DNA of 64,000 nt from Leisingera sp. ANG-Vp. Its GTDB lineage: Bacteria > Pseudomonadota > Alphaproteobacteria > Rhodobacterales > Rhodobacteraceae. The position numbers and the translations under genes were made by a program. Numbering within the stretch: position 1 is the first letter of the stretch; each line of letters starts with the position of its first letter. This document shows positions 44,789 through 54,136 of the stretch, one piece after another. The notes beneath the pieces were generated by a model. The model searched no databases and was not told the origin of the DNA. It was given only the letters and a program-made list of their open reading frames with translations. The stretch spans positions 62,001-126,000 of the forward strand of contig NZ_JWLD01000020.1 of the NCBI RefSeq assembly GCF_000813725.1, read 5' to 3'.

Positions 44789-44820
44789 CGTATATAGGGA
44801 GCAGAAAACGCCCCTGCAAG
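44789..44820 (-). promoter_or_regulatory. RpoH-type heat-shock promoter for dnaK
   Basis: Reading the minus strand, CTTG (44820-44817) is separated by 18 bp from CCTATATACG (44798-44789). This matches the alphaproteobacterial sigma-32 consensus CTTG-N17/18-CYTATnTNNG. The transcript would run about 100 nt before the dnaK ATG at 44681. Confidence 0.75.
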
Positions 44821-44894
44821 CGCCCAGATCGGCTGTGATGCGTGAATCGATGCGCTTTTTTGCAAGGGTCATGGTTAAGGATGGATGAACGGCA

Positions 44895-45497
44895 ATGTCC
44901 CTGCTGCGAGTGCGCGGATTCGATGTCCACAAGGGGTATCTGGAGCCTGCCCGTCAGGCGGCGCTGATCGAGGCGCTGAGAGGGGTGCTGAAGGCGGCGC
45001 CCTTGTTTTCACCAAAGGTGCCAGGCGGAGGCCGGATGTCGGTGCGGATGACCTCGGCAGGGCAGTTCGGCTGGTATTCGGATACTTCCGGCTACCGCTA
45101 TGCAGAGCAGCATCCGTCCGGGCGGGGCTGGCCGGCGATTCCCGACGAGGTGCTGAGTATCTGGCGGGCGCTGACCGGGCTGGAGCGGCTGCCGGAATGC
45201 TGCCTGCTCAACTACTACGGTGAGGGCGCCCGGATGGGGCTGCACCAGGACAAGGATGAAGCGGATTTCTCCTTTCCTGTGGTTTCCATTTCGCTAGGGG
45301 ACGACGGGCTGTTCCGAATCGGCAGCCAAACCCGCGGCGGCAAGACCGAATCGCTGTGGCTGAATTCGGGCGATGTGGTGGTGATGGGAGGAGGCGCGCG
45401 GCTCACCTATCACGGGGTGGACCGGATCCGGTTCAAATCCTCGCGGCTGCTGCCCAAGGGCGGGCGGATCAACCTGACCCTGCGTGTGGTCACCTGA
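44895..45497 (+). CDS. alkB: AlkB-type DNA/RNA repair dioxygenase
   Basis: The 200-aa protein has the Fe(II)/2-oxoglutarate core: the NYYGEGARMGLHQDKDE block with H-x-D, the third ligand His in LTYHGVDRI and the C-terminal substrate-binding arginines in RLLPKGGRINLTLR. It demethylates N1-methyladenine and N3-methylcytosine oxidatively. Length and motif spacing are those of E. coli AlkB. It is divergent from dnaK; no Ada-type regulator is in view. Confidence 0.93.
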   Translation: MSLLRVRGFDVHKGYLEPARQAALIEALRGVLKAAPLFSPKVPGGGRMSVRMTSAGQFGWYSDTSGYRYAEQHPSGRGWPAIPDEVLSIWRALTGLERLPECCLLNYYGEGARMGLHQDKDEADFSFPVVSISLGDDGLFRIGSQTRGGKTESLWLNSGDVVVMGGGARLTYHGVDRIRFKSSRLLPKGGRINLTLRVVT

Positions 45498-45509
45498 TGC
45501 CGATGGGGT

Positions 45510-45560
45510 GCAAAAGTTTTAAGGAAAACTTTTGCCAAGACTTTTGCTGAAAAGTCTTGG
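45510..45560. terminator. Two tandem perfect hairpins between convergent genes
   Basis: GCAAAAGTTTT-AAGG-AAAACTTTTGC (45510-45535) and CCAAGACTTTT-GCTG-AAAAGTCTTGG (45535-45560), each an 11-bp perfect stem sharing one base. With A/T arms they work as terminators in both directions, for alkB and for the permease gene. Confidence 0.85.
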
Positions 45561-45574
45561 ACCAGCGCCTGCGG

Positions 45575-46396
45575 TCAGCGCCGCGCGCTCCAGCTGATAG
45601 AGACGTGGCGGCGGGTGTAGAATTCGCCCATCAGCCCGATCACGAGAAGCACCAGCGCCACCCAGGCGGCATACTGCCAGGAGCTGAAATGCGGGTTGTA
45701 ATTGATGAAGACATAGCCGCGGGCCTGGTCGATGCAGTGAAACAGCGGGTTCCAGTCAAACATCGCCAGCATGAAGCTGGGCAGCGTATTGGCAAGGAAC
45801 ATCTTGCCTGACGCGATCATATTGGCGCGCTGGTAGATCATCGTCAGGATGCTGACCAGGCCGGGCGCCCAGGGTTTCAGCACCAGGAACACCAGCCCGA
45901 CGGCCGCTCCGGTGATCCAGGACAGCAAAACCATGCCAAAGGCCGGAATCGGCTCTTCGATATGCACCGGCGTGAAGGCGACGTGATAGACGAACAGGAT
46001 GATGAACAGCGACAGCACCTGAATGTACAGCGCCCCGATGGCGGCTGAGAGGATGGCGACCACCGTATTCATCGGCGCGTGCTGCATCATCGGGCTGCTG
46101 GGGCCTTCGGCGCCGGCAACCGCGCTTACGGTTTTGGTGTGCACCATGAACAGGAACACGCCGGACATGACATAAAGCAGAAAGTCGCCGCGGATGGCTG
46201 AGCCGCGCAAGCCCAGCAAGGCGAACATGATGTAGAAGGCGGCGACGAACATCACGGCCTGCAGGATATTCAGCCCGAGGGCGATGAAAGCATTGTTGTG
46301 CTTGGAGCGGACGCTGCGCACAACCGAGTGGAACACCACCTCGATCAGGGAGACAAATCCGGAAAACCAGGATTGCTGTTTGCGCTGCTGAAACAT
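45575..46396 (-). CDS. Capsule/polysaccharide-type ABC-2 permease, orphan
   Basis: From the ATG at 46396 the 273-aa protein has about six membrane helices (such as AVMFVAAFYIMFALLGL, LFIILFVYHVAFTP, MVLLSWITGAAVGLVFLVL) and the ABC-2 permease pattern of KpsM/CtrC-type polysaccharide exporters, including FLFMVHTKTVSAVAGAEGPSSPMMQHAPMN (cited in part). The partner ATPase is not adjacent. The gene sits beside cysQ, kdsB, galU and galE, so it may export a surface polysaccharide with components encoded elsewhere. Start choice is moderately sure. Confidence 0.85.
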   Translation of the reverse strand: MFQQRKQQSWFSGFVSLIEVVFHSVVRSVRSKHNNAFIALGLNILQAVMFVAAFYIMFALLGLRGSAIRGDFLLYVMSGVFLFMVHTKTVSAVAGAEGPSSPMMQHAPMNTVVAILSAAIGALYIQVLSLFIILFVYHVAFTPVHIEEPIPAFGMVLLSWITGAAVGLVFLVLKPWAPGLVSILTMIYQRANMIASGKMFLANTLPSFMLAMFDWNPLFHCIDQARGYVFINYNPHFSSWQYAAWVALVLLVIGLMGEFYTRRHVSISWSARR

Positions 46397-46508
46397 TAGA
46401 CCTGTATTCACTGCCCGAAGTTGATGCGGCTGCTTGCCGTTCTGATACCGCCGCATCATAAGGGGTGAGAGGCAAATTTTCAATTAAACCCGTGTTAGGG
46501 AGACCTGA

Positions 46509-47306
46509 GTGACTTACGAAGACCTGGTGCCCGTGATCCGCCGGCTGGCCATTGAGGCCGGTGCAAAGATCATGGAGATTTACAATTCCGACGATTTCGA
46601 CGTGAAGGTCAAATCCGATGAAAGCCCGGTGACGGCAGCCGATGAAGCGGCCGACGCGTTGATTTCGGCCGGTCTGCGGGCAGCGTTCCCGGACATGATG
46701 CTGGTCACCGAAGAGCAGGCAGCCTCGCATAAAGAGCGCGGTGACACCTTCCTGATTGTCGACCCGCTGGACGGCACCAAGGAGTTCATCCACCGCCGCG
46801 GCGATTTCACCGTGAATATTGCGCTGGTCGAAAAGGGCGTTCCCACCCGCGGCGTGGTTTATGCTCCGGCCAAGCAGCGGATGTTCTTTACCCTGGCTGA
46901 CGGCAGCGCGGTTGAGGAAACCGGTGCATTCGATCCTGAAACCATCGGCGAAACCCGCCCGATCCGGGTGGCCGACAGTGACAATTCCGCGCTGATGGTG
47001 GTGGCTTCGAAATCCCACCGCGACCAGGCAACTGACGACTACATCGGCAAGTACAGCGTGAAGGACAGCAAGAGTGCAGGTTCTTCACTGAAGTTCTGCC
47101 TGGTGGCCACCGGCGAGGCGGATCTTTATCCGCGGGTTGGACGCACCATGGAATGGGACACCGCAGCCGGTCACGCGGTGCTCGCGGGAGCTGGCGGCAA
47201 TGTGGTGCGTTTTGACGATCATTCCCCGCTGATTTATGGCAAAGAGGGCTATGCGAACCCGTTCTTCATCGCCTATGCACCGGCCGTGGAACTGAAGAAA
47301 GCCTGA
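46509..47306 (+). CDS. cysQ: 3'(2'),5'-bisphosphate nucleotidase CysQ
   Basis: A 265-aa inositol-monophosphatase-fold enzyme with metal-binding Glu in VTEEQAAS, DPLDGTKEFIHRRGDFTVNIAL (part) and WDTAAGHAVL. CysQ turns 3'-phosphoadenosine 5'-phosphate (PAP) into AMP. PAP is the by-product of PAPS-dependent sulfotransferases, one of which is encoded 7 kb downstream. The frame starts with GTG at 46509 and its stop overlaps kdsB (TGATG). Confidence 0.92.
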   Translation: MTYEDLVPVIRRLAIEAGAKIMEIYNSDDFDVKVKSDESPVTAADEAADALISAGLRAAFPDMMLVTEEQAASHKERGDTFLIVDPLDGTKEFIHRRGDFTVNIALVEKGVPTRGVVYAPAKQRMFFTLADGSAVEETGAFDPETIGETRPIRVADSDNSALMVVASKSHRDQATDDYIGKYSVKDSKSAGSSLKFCLVATGEADLYPRVGRTMEWDTAAGHAVLAGAGGNVVRFDDHSPLIYGKEGYANPFFIAYAPAVELKKA

Positions 47307-48106
47307 TGTCTGTCCTGATCGTCATCCCCGCCCGCTATGCCTCGACACGCTACCCTGGCAAGCCGCTGGTGCCGCTGACCGGCGCCACTGGCGAGAAACG
47401 CACGCTGGTGGAACGCTCCTGGCGGGCGGCCTGCTCAGTTCAGGGCGCGGACCGTGTGGTTGTGGCGACGGATGACGATCGCATCAAAGACGCGGCCGAG
47501 GCATTTGGCGCCGAAGTTGTGATGACCTCGGAAGACTGTGCCAACGGCACCGAACGCTGTGCCGAGGCGCATGCGGCGCTGGGCGGCGGCTATGAGATCG
47601 TGGTGAACCTGCAGGGCGATGCGCCGCTGACACCGCATTGGTTTGTCGAGGATCTGGTAGCGGGTCTGCGGGCAGCGCCCGGAATGGGCCTGGCGACGCC
47701 GGTTTTGCGCTGCAACGGCGAAACCCTGAACAGCCTCCTGGCCGACCGTAAGGCGGGCCGGGTGGGCGGCACGACGGCGGTATTTGCCGAAGACCGCAGT
47801 GCGCTCTATTTCTCCAAGCAAGTGGTGCCCTATTGCGGCAGCACCTATGCGGATGGCGAAAACACGCCGGTCTTTCATCATGTCGGCGTCTATGCCTACC
47901 GTCCGGACGCCTTGGCGGCCTATCCTGACTGGGAGACCGGGCCGCTGGAGAATCTCGAAGGGCTGGAGCAGCTGCGGTTCCTGGAAAACGGCCGCAAGGT
48001 GCTGTGTGTTGAAGTGGAAGCGCGCGGGCGCGAATTCTGGGAGCTGAACAATCCCGAGGATGTGCCGCGCTTGGAAACGATGATGAAGAAAATGGGTCAC
48101 GAGTAA
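47306..48106 (+). CDS. kdsB: 3-deoxy-manno-octulosonate cytidylyltransferase
   Basis: The 266-aa protein starts LIVIPARYASTRYPGKPL and has VVATDDDRI, EVVMTSEDCANGTERCAEA and LQGDAPL, the CMP-Kdo synthetase pattern. It activates Kdo for LPS inner core or Kdo-containing capsule. Variants such as ARYASTRYPGKPLVP plus LQGDAPL (not LQGDEP) occur in capsule-specific KpsU-like enzymes. Translation is coupled to cysQ. Kdo supply is also served by kdsD at 59-60 kb. Confidence 0.88.
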   Translation: MSVLIVIPARYASTRYPGKPLVPLTGATGEKRTLVERSWRAACSVQGADRVVVATDDDRIKDAAEAFGAEVVMTSEDCANGTERCAEAHAALGGGYEIVVNLQGDAPLTPHWFVEDLVAGLRAAPGMGLATPVLRCNGETLNSLLADRKAGRVGGTTAVFAEDRSALYFSKQVVPYCGSTYADGENTPVFHHVGVYAYRPDALAAYPDWETGPLENLEGLEQLRFLENGRKVLCVEVEARGREFWELNNPEDVPRLETMMKKMGHE

Positions 48107-48282
48107 CTGAAGTATGGTAATGAGGGCAGGAACAAAAAGACGGCGGCTGCAAAGCAGCCACAGGCAGCGGGCAGCTGCTTTACAATTTGTTGGAGATAGC
48201 CCGGCATGATACGGGGCCAGCTTCCGCGCAGCTCGCGCAGAGACAGCCGCCCATCCGGGAATTTGAGTATTGAGAGAACGAC

Positions 48283-49176
48283 ATGCGCAAAAAAGTAACT
48301 AAGGCGATTTTTCCAGTAGCAGGTCTGGGGACCAGATTCCTGCCCGCAACAAAATCCGTTCCGAAAGAAATCATGACCCTGGTCGACCGGCCGCTGGTGC
48401 AATACGCCATCGATGAGGCGCGCGCAGCCGGCATCAAGGAGTTCATCTTTGTGACCTCGCGCGGCAAAGGGGCGCTGGAGGATTATTTTGATCATTCCCC
48501 GGTGCTGGAGCAGGAGCTGCGCAAGAAAGGCAAGGACGAGCTGCTGGAAGTGCTGCAAAGCACCAATATGGAATCCGGCGCCATTGCCTATTTGCGGCAG
48601 CACAGGGCGCTGGGCCTGGGTCATGCAGTCTGGTGTGCCCGCCGCCTGATCGCCAACGAGCCCTTTGCGGTTATCCTGCCGGATGATGTGATTGCCGCGG
48701 AAAAGCCCTGCCTGCAGCAGATGGTCGAGGCCTATGAGGAAACCGGCGGCAATATGGTTGCAGCGATGGAAGTGCCCCCGGAGAAGACCTCTTCCTACGG
48801 TGTGCTGGACGTGAAGGACGACATGGGCCAGGTGGTTTCCGCCAACGGCATGGTCGAAAAGCCGAAGGCTGAGGATGCACCCTCGAACCTGGCGGTGATC
48901 GGTCGTTATATCTTGTCGCCCTCGGTTCTGAAAAACCTGAACAAAATGAAATCGGGCGCCGGCGGCGAGATCCAGCTGACCGATGCAATTGCCGAGGACA
49001 TTGCCCAAGATGTGCCGGTCTATGGCTACCGGTTCCGCGGCCAGCGGTTCGACTGCGGCTCCAAGGCGGGCTTCCTGCAGGCGACCGTCGCCTTTGCTCT
49101 GGCGCGTGACGAGCTGCGGGATGACCTGATGAGCTACATCACCGAGATCGCGCAGGTCGGCAAAGCCGCGCAGTAA
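48283..49176 (+). CDS. galU: UTP-glucose-1-phosphate uridylyltransferase
   Basis: The 297-aa protein has FPVAGLGTRFLPATKSVPKE, LVDRPLVQYAIDEA, GLGHAVWCARR and the FDCGSKAGFLQATV block, characteristic of bacterial GalU. It makes UDP-glucose, the precursor of UDP-galactose (made by the galE product downstream) and of many surface glycans. The 176 bp before it hold small hairpins (GGCTGC-AAA-GCAGCC, GCAGC...GCTGC) but no certain promoter. Confidence 0.95.
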   Translation: MRKKVTKAIFPVAGLGTRFLPATKSVPKEIMTLVDRPLVQYAIDEARAAGIKEFIFVTSRGKGALEDYFDHSPVLEQELRKKGKDELLEVLQSTNMESGAIAYLRQHRALGLGHAVWCARRLIANEPFAVILPDDVIAAEKPCLQQMVEAYEETGGNMVAAMEVPPEKTSSYGVLDVKDDMGQVVSANGMVEKPKAEDAPSNLAVIGRYILSPSVLKNLNKMKSGAGGEIQLTDAIAEDIAQDVPVYGYRFRGQRFDCGSKAGFLQATVAFALARDELRDDLMSYITEIAQVGKAAQ

Positions 49177-49183
49177 CCACTCT

Positions 49184-49208
49184 GGCCGCCCTCCCCTCGG
49201 GGGCGGCC
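49184..49208 (+). terminator. Hairpin between galU and galE
   Basis: GGCCGCCC...GGGCGGCC, an 8-bp perfect stem just after galU. There is no T-run, so it may only attenuate readthrough into galE. Confidence 0.4.
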
Positions 49209-49226
49209 CAGCATGGGGCAGAGACA

Positions 49227-50210
49227 GTGACCAATATTCTTGTGACCGGCGGTGCCGGATACATCGGCTCGCATGCCTGCAAGGCACTGAAGGCGGCGGG
49301 CTATACCCCTGTAACCTATGACAACCTGGTGACCGGCTGGCAGGATGCGGTGAAATTCGGACCCTTCGAGAAGGGCGACCTGAATGACCGCGCCCGGCTG
49401 GACGAGGTCTTTGCCAAGTACCAGCCCGCCGCCGTGATGCATTTTGCGGCGCTCAGCCAGGTTGGCGAAGCGATGAGCGAGCCGGGCCGCTACTGGGCCA
49501 ACAACACCGGCGGTTCGCTGAACCTGATCGAGGCGGCAGTGGCGGCCGGCTGCATGGACTTCGTGTTCTCCTCGACCTGCGCCACCTATGGCGAGCACGA
49601 CAATGTGGTGCTGGACGAAAACACCCCGCAGCTGCCGCTGAACGCCTATGGCGCGTCCAAGCGGGCTGTGGAGGATATCCTCAAGGACTTTGGCGCCGCA
49701 CACGGGCTGCGCTCGGTGATCTTCCGCTATTTCAACGTGGCGGGAGCGGACCCCGAGGCCGAGGTGGGCGAGTTCCACCGCCCCGAAACCCACCTGGTGC
49801 CGCTGGTTCTGGATGCGATTGCGGGCAAGCGCGATGCGCTGACCATCTTCGGCACCGACTACGACACGCCGGACGGCACCTGCATCCGCGATTACGTGCA
49901 TGTCTGCGATCTGGTGGATGCGCATGTGCTGGGCTTGAAGTGGCTGGAAGCGGGCAAGGGCAGCCAGGTGTTCAACCTGGGCACCGGCTCTGGCTTTTCG
50001 GTGCGCGAGGTGATGGACAAGGCCGAAGCGGTGACCGGGCAGAAAGTGCCTTGCAACACCGGTGAGCGCCGGGCGGGGGACTGCACCAAGCTGGTGTCGG
50101 GCTCGACCCGGGCGGTGACCGACCTGGGCTGGGAGCCGCAGCGGTCGACGCTGGAGGTGATGATCGCCGACGCCTGGAAGTGGCATAAGACAGGCCACTA
50201 CGAGGGCTGA
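49227..50210 (+). CDS. galE: UDP-glucose 4-epimerase
   Basis: The 327-aa short-chain dehydrogenase-fold enzyme starts at a GTG (TNILVTGGAGYIGSHACKAL) and has the catalytic SSTCATYGE and YGASK (Tyr-xxx-Lys), and FNVAGADPEAEVGE. It interconverts UDP-glucose and UDP-galactose. Together with GalU it provides UDP-galactose/GlcNAc-type donors for the glycosyltransferases that follow immediately; only 2 bp separate it from the first. Confidence 0.95.
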   Translation: MTNILVTGGAGYIGSHACKALKAAGYTPVTYDNLVTGWQDAVKFGPFEKGDLNDRARLDEVFAKYQPAAVMHFAALSQVGEAMSEPGRYWANNTGGSLNLIEAAVAAGCMDFVFSSTCATYGEHDNVVLDENTPQLPLNAYGASKRAVEDILKDFGAAHGLRSVIFRYFNVAGADPEAEVGEFHRPETHLVPLVLDAIAGKRDALTIFGTDYDTPDGTCIRDYVHVCDLVDAHVLGLKWLEAGKGSQVFNLGTGSGFSVREVMDKAEAVTGQKVPCNTGERRAGDCTKLVSGSTRAVTDLGWEPQRSTLEVMIADAWKWHKTGHYEG

Positions 50211-50212
50211 GC

Positions 50213-51253
50213 ATGGCCAGTCCCGCTGTCCCTGATCTGCCGCCGCTGGGCCTGACCGGGGCCTATAAGCTGCGGTGGAAGCGGCGGCGGCTGCTGTGGC
50301 GTTCCCTGCGCGCCCGGCGCCAGCTGCGCAAGGCGGCAAACAGGACGGCGCAGATCCCAAATGACCCTATCCTGTGCTTTGCCACGGTGCGCAATGAGAT
50401 GGGCCGCCTGCCGTTCTATCTGGAGCACTACCGCCGGGCAGGAGTGTCGCATTTTCTGTTTGTGGATAATGCCAGCACCGACGGCACCGCCGCCTATCTT
50501 GCTGCACAGCCGGATGTATCGCTGTGGCATACCGGGGCCAGTTACCGCGGCTCACGCTTCGGCGTCGACTGGCTGACCTGGCTGCAGATCCGCTATGGCC
50601 ATGGCGCCTGGTGCCTGACAGCGGATGCCGATGAAATCCTGACCTATCCGCATGCCGATAGCCGCAGCCTGCGGGATCTGACGCGCTGGCTGGATCAGCA
50701 GGGGGCAGCTTCCTTTGGCGCGATGATGCTGGACATGTATCCAAAGGGAGCGCTTGGCACCCAGGCCTCGGCTCCAGGTGCAGATCCCTTTGAGACCCTG
50801 AACTGGTTTGATGCCGGCGGGTATACTTGGGAGTATCTGGATAAATTCGGCCAAGTCTCGATCCGGGGAGGGCCGCGCAAGCGGATGTTCTTCCGGGACA
50901 GCCCGGATTACGCGCCGCATTTGCACAAAGTGCCGCTGGTGCGCTGGAACCGGCGATACGCCTATGTCAGCTCTTCCCACACGGTATTGCCGCGGCATTT
51001 GAATGCTGTATTTGATACCCGGCTGAACCGGCCCACCGGTGTTCTGCTGCACAGCAAGTTCCTGGATGAGATCGTCGGCAAATCGGCCGAGGAAAAGCAG
51101 CGCCGGCAGCATTTCACTCATACTGATCGCTATGATGCCTATTATGATGCCCTGATTGCCGGTCCGGACCTGTGGTGCGAAAATTCCGTGCGCTATGAGG
51201 GCTGGCGGCAGCTGGAGCAGCTGGGGCTGATGACCCGGGGCAGCTGGCAGTAG
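50213..51253 (+). CDS. Family 2-type glycosyltransferase (Glyco_tranf_2_4-like)
   Basis: A 346-aa GT-A-fold protein whose centre reads CFATVRNEMGRLPFYLEHYR, FLFVDNASTDGTAAYL and LTADADEILTYP; the DAD supplies the metal-binding DxD motif. No membrane helices. It is a close relative of the next gene, with the same order of blocks (RNEM/RNEQ, FLFVDN, SLWHT, VDW, DADE/DPDE). The N-terminal Arg/Lys-rich segment is unusual and could contact the membrane. Donor and acceptor sugars unknown. Confidence 0.87.
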   Translation: MASPAVPDLPPLGLTGAYKLRWKRRRLLWRSLRARRQLRKAANRTAQIPNDPILCFATVRNEMGRLPFYLEHYRRAGVSHFLFVDNASTDGTAAYLAAQPDVSLWHTGASYRGSRFGVDWLTWLQIRYGHGAWCLTADADEILTYPHADSRSLRDLTRWLDQQGAASFGAMMLDMYPKGALGTQASAPGADPFETLNWFDAGGYTWEYLDKFGQVSIRGGPRKRMFFRDSPDYAPHLHKVPLVRWNRRYAYVSSSHTVLPRHLNAVFDTRLNRPTGVLLHSKFLDEIVGKSAEEKQRRQHFTHTDRYDAYYDALIAGPDLWCENSVRYEGWRQLEQLGLMTRGSWQ

Positions 51254-51422
51254 CACCGGCCGCCGGGGCGCAGGTGTTGCAGCCGGGCCTGTGTGCGGCG
51301 TAACTGTTTCTAAATCCGTTGTTAATACAATGTGCCCGTGACATATTGTGCCAAAACTTGACACAGGCCTGATGCGGCTTGGGCAGGCGGGTGCGCTCCC
51401 TGGATAATGGTTTGGAGTTAAC

Positions 51423-52433
51423 GTGGGGCTTTGGGATTCTTACCGGATGCGGTTGCGGCGCAAGCGGCGGCTTATCCGTGCGGTGCGCAAATCCTCAGAG
51501 CTCTCTCCTGTTCAGGACAACACCCGGGCGATCCGGCCGGGGGACATCCTGCTGGTCTGCACTATGCGCAACGAACAGATCCGGCTGCCGTACTTCCTGC
51601 AGTACTACCGCGGCATGGGGATCAATCACTTCCTGTTCGTCGACAACGGTTCTGCCGATGGCACCGCCGATTATCTGCGCGGGATGGAGGATGTCTCGCT
51701 GTGGCACACAACTGCCAGCTACAGGCGGGCGGGATTCGGCGTCGACTGGATGAACTATCTCAAGCGCAAATACGCGCATGATCATTGGGTTCTGGTGGTC
51801 GACCCGGATGAGTTCTTTATCTACCCGTTTTGCGACACCCGGCCGATCCGCGCGCTGACGGACTGGCTCGACAACTCGGCCATCCGCAGCTTCTCGGCGA
51901 TGCTGGTGGATGTCTATCCCAAGGGCAGGATCGGTGAGGTGCCCTATCAGCCCGGCCAGAACCCGCTGGAGATTGCCCATTGGTTCGACAGCGGCAATTA
52001 CTCGATCACCCGTAACCCGGAGTTTGGCAACCTGTGGATTCAGGGCGGGCCGCGGGCGCGGGTGTTCTTCGCCGATCAGCCAAAGAAAGCGCCGGCGCTG
52101 AACAAGATTCCGCTGGTCAAATGGCACCGCCGCTATGCCTATGCCAGCTCGACCCATGCGCTGCTGCCGCGCGGGCTGAACCAGGTGTATTCGGCAGACG
52201 GCGGTGAAAAGGCCAGCGGTGCGCTGTTGCACACTAAGTTCCTGGACACGTTTCATGCCAAAGCCCAGGAGGAACTGGTCCGCGGTGAGCATTACGCCAG
52301 GTCCGCTGAGTACAAGGCCTATGCCGGCAAGCTGGCGGAACAGCCGGAGCTGTGGTGCAAATGGAGCGAGAAGTACATCAACTGGCGCCAGCTTGAGATT
52401 CTGGGGCTGATGTCCAAGGGGAACTGGGCATGA
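51423..52433 (+). CDS. Family 2-type glycosyltransferase, paralogue of the preceding gene
   Basis: 336 aa from a GTG at 51423. It shares the blocks VCTMRNEQIRLPYFLQYYRG, FLFVDNGSADGTADYL, SLWHTTASYR and VVDPDEFFIYPF with its neighbour, the DPD being the DxD motif. The pair look like a local duplication that has diverged, perhaps for successive sugars of one chain. 169 bp separate it from the first gene, enough for its own promoter, though none is clear. It overlaps the next gene by 4 bp. Confidence 0.87.
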   Translation: MGLWDSYRMRLRRKRRLIRAVRKSSELSPVQDNTRAIRPGDILLVCTMRNEQIRLPYFLQYYRGMGINHFLFVDNGSADGTADYLRGMEDVSLWHTTASYRRAGFGVDWMNYLKRKYAHDHWVLVVDPDEFFIYPFCDTRPIRALTDWLDNSAIRSFSAMLVDVYPKGRIGEVPYQPGQNPLEIAHWFDSGNYSITRNPEFGNLWIQGGPRARVFFADQPKKAPALNKIPLVKWHRRYAYASSTHALLPRGLNQVYSADGGEKASGALLHTKFLDTFHAKAQEELVRGEHYARSAEYKAYAGKLAEQPELWCKWSEKYINWRQLEILGLMSKGNWA

Positions 52434-54130
52434 GCACGGTCGGGGTGGTCATGCTGGTGCACACTGCGCTGGAACGTGCAGCGCAGGTGGTGCGGCATTG
52501 GACCGCCGCCGGCTGCCCGGTGGTGCTGCATGTGGACCGCAACGTCGATCACCGGGTGTTCACCCGTTTCCGCGAGACGCTGGCGGATGATCCGCTGGTC
52601 CGGTTTTCCGCCCGCCACCGCTGTGAATGGGGCACTTGGGGCATCGTTGCTGCCTCGCAGTCGGCCTCGGAGATGATGCTGGCGGAGTTTCCGGGCGTGC
52701 ATCATGTTTATCTGGCTTCCGGTTCCTGCCTGCCGCTGAGGCCGATTGAAGAGCTGACCGACTATCTCGCGGCCCGGCCACGCACCGATTTCATCGAGAG
52801 CGCCACCACCGCGGATGTGCCTTGGATCGTTGGCGGCCTCAGTCATGAGCGCTTTACCCTGCGGTTTCCGTTCTCGTGGAAGCGGCACCGCTACCTGTTC
52901 GACCGCTATGTGGAGCTGCAGCGCAAACTGCGTTTCAAGCGCCGGATCCCGCAAGGGCTGGTGCCGCATATGGGCAGCCAGTGGTGGTGCCTGACCCGGC
53001 AAACCCTGTCGGCGATCCTGGAAGATCCTGAACGCCCGGCCTATGACGCCTACTTCCGCAAGGTCTGGATCCCGGATGAAAGCTACTTCCAGACGCTGGC
53101 GCGCCAGTATTCCGGCAACATCGAAAGCCGGTCGCTGACACTGTCGAAGTTCGATTTCCAGGGCAAGCCGCATATCTTCTATGACGACCACCTGCAGCTG
53201 TTGCGCCGGTCGGACTGTTTTGTCGCCCGCAAGATCTGGCCGCATGCAGAGCGTCTGTATCAGGCATTTCTGACCGACCCTGCGGGCGCGATGAAGCGGA
53301 CCGAGCCGAACCCGGGCAAAATTGACCGGATTTTTGCCAAGGCTGTGGAGCGGCGCACCCGGGGCCGGCCGGGCCTGTATATGCAAAGCCGCTTTCCCGG
53401 GCACGGTTCGGAGAATGGCATCACCTCGAGCCTCTATTCAGTTTTTCAGGGTTTTTCCGAGCTGTTCGAGGATTTCGAAACTTGGCTGGCCCGGACCACC
53501 GGTGCGCGGGTGCACGGTCATATTTTTGCACCGGAGGGGGCTGAGTTTTCCGAAGGGCAGAGCCTGGTCAACGGCTGTCTCAAGGGCAGCGCCAAGATGC
53601 GCGACTACAATCCCGAAAGCTTTCTGACCAGCCTGATCTGGAACACCCGCGGCGAGCGCCAATGCTTCCAGTTCGGGCCGCGCGACAATCAGGCCGTGAA
53701 CTGGCTGGTGGCACGGGATTCCAATGCTCAAATCTCGGTAATCAGCGGCGCCTGGGCGGTGCCGCTGTTCAAGTCCAACCGCAATTTCACCGAACTGAGG
53801 CAGGAGGCGGCCCGGCTTCAGCAGATTGAGGCAGAGCAACTGAAGGTACTGCGTTCGCAATGGACTAAAGCGCGTGTGCGGATCTGGAGCATGGCGGAAT
53901 TTGCCGAGGCGCCGATGGAACCCCTGCAGACGATCATTGACGAAATCGGACCTCTGGCTGCACGGCATTTGAGCGAGGCCCCCAAGATGACCGACCTTGA
54001 AGGTTTCGGGCAATTTCTGCAGAATCTGAAAAACCAGGGCATGCACCCGTATCTGATGGGAGACTTCCCGGTTGAACAGGGCTCTGTCAGCAAGCAAACG
54101 CCGCCGCGCAAACCCTATTTGGTGCGATAA
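52430..54130 (+). CDS. Core-2/I-branching (GT14)-like beta-1,6-N-acetylglucosaminyltransferase with extra C-terminal domain
   Basis: The 566-aa protein begins STVGVVMLVHTALERAAQVV; it has HVDRN, the LASGSCLPLRPIEEL block and MGSQWWCLTRQTLSAI, the pattern of GT14 core-2/I-branching enzymes, over residues about 1-270. The rest (about 290-566) is a separate domain (HGSENGITSSLYSVFQGFSELF, LIWNTRGERQCFQFGPRDN) that I recognise only as the roseobacter DUF5927-like extension. Branching activity is a guess from the family. Coupled to the upstream glycosyltransferase and 6 bp before the sulfotransferase. Confidence 0.83.
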   Translation: MSTVGVVMLVHTALERAAQVVRHWTAAGCPVVLHVDRNVDHRVFTRFRETLADDPLVRFSARHRCEWGTWGIVAASQSASEMMLAEFPGVHHVYLASGSCLPLRPIEELTDYLAARPRTDFIESATTADVPWIVGGLSHERFTLRFPFSWKRHRYLFDRYVELQRKLRFKRRIPQGLVPHMGSQWWCLTRQTLSAILEDPERPAYDAYFRKVWIPDESYFQTLARQYSGNIESRSLTLSKFDFQGKPHIFYDDHLQLLRRSDCFVARKIWPHAERLYQAFLTDPAGAMKRTEPNPGKIDRIFAKAVERRTRGRPGLYMQSRFPGHGSENGITSSLYSVFQGFSELFEDFETWLARTTGARVHGHIFAPEGAEFSEGQSLVNGCLKGSAKMRDYNPESFLTSLIWNTRGERQCFQFGPRDNQAVNWLVARDSNAQISVISGAWAVPLFKSNRNFTELRQEAARLQQIEAEQLKVLRSQWTKARVRIWSMAEFAEAPMEPLQTIIDEIGPLAARHLSEAPKMTDLEGFGQFLQNLKNQGMHPYLMGDFPVEQGSVSKQTPPRKPYLVR

Positions 54131-54136
54131 CTCCTG

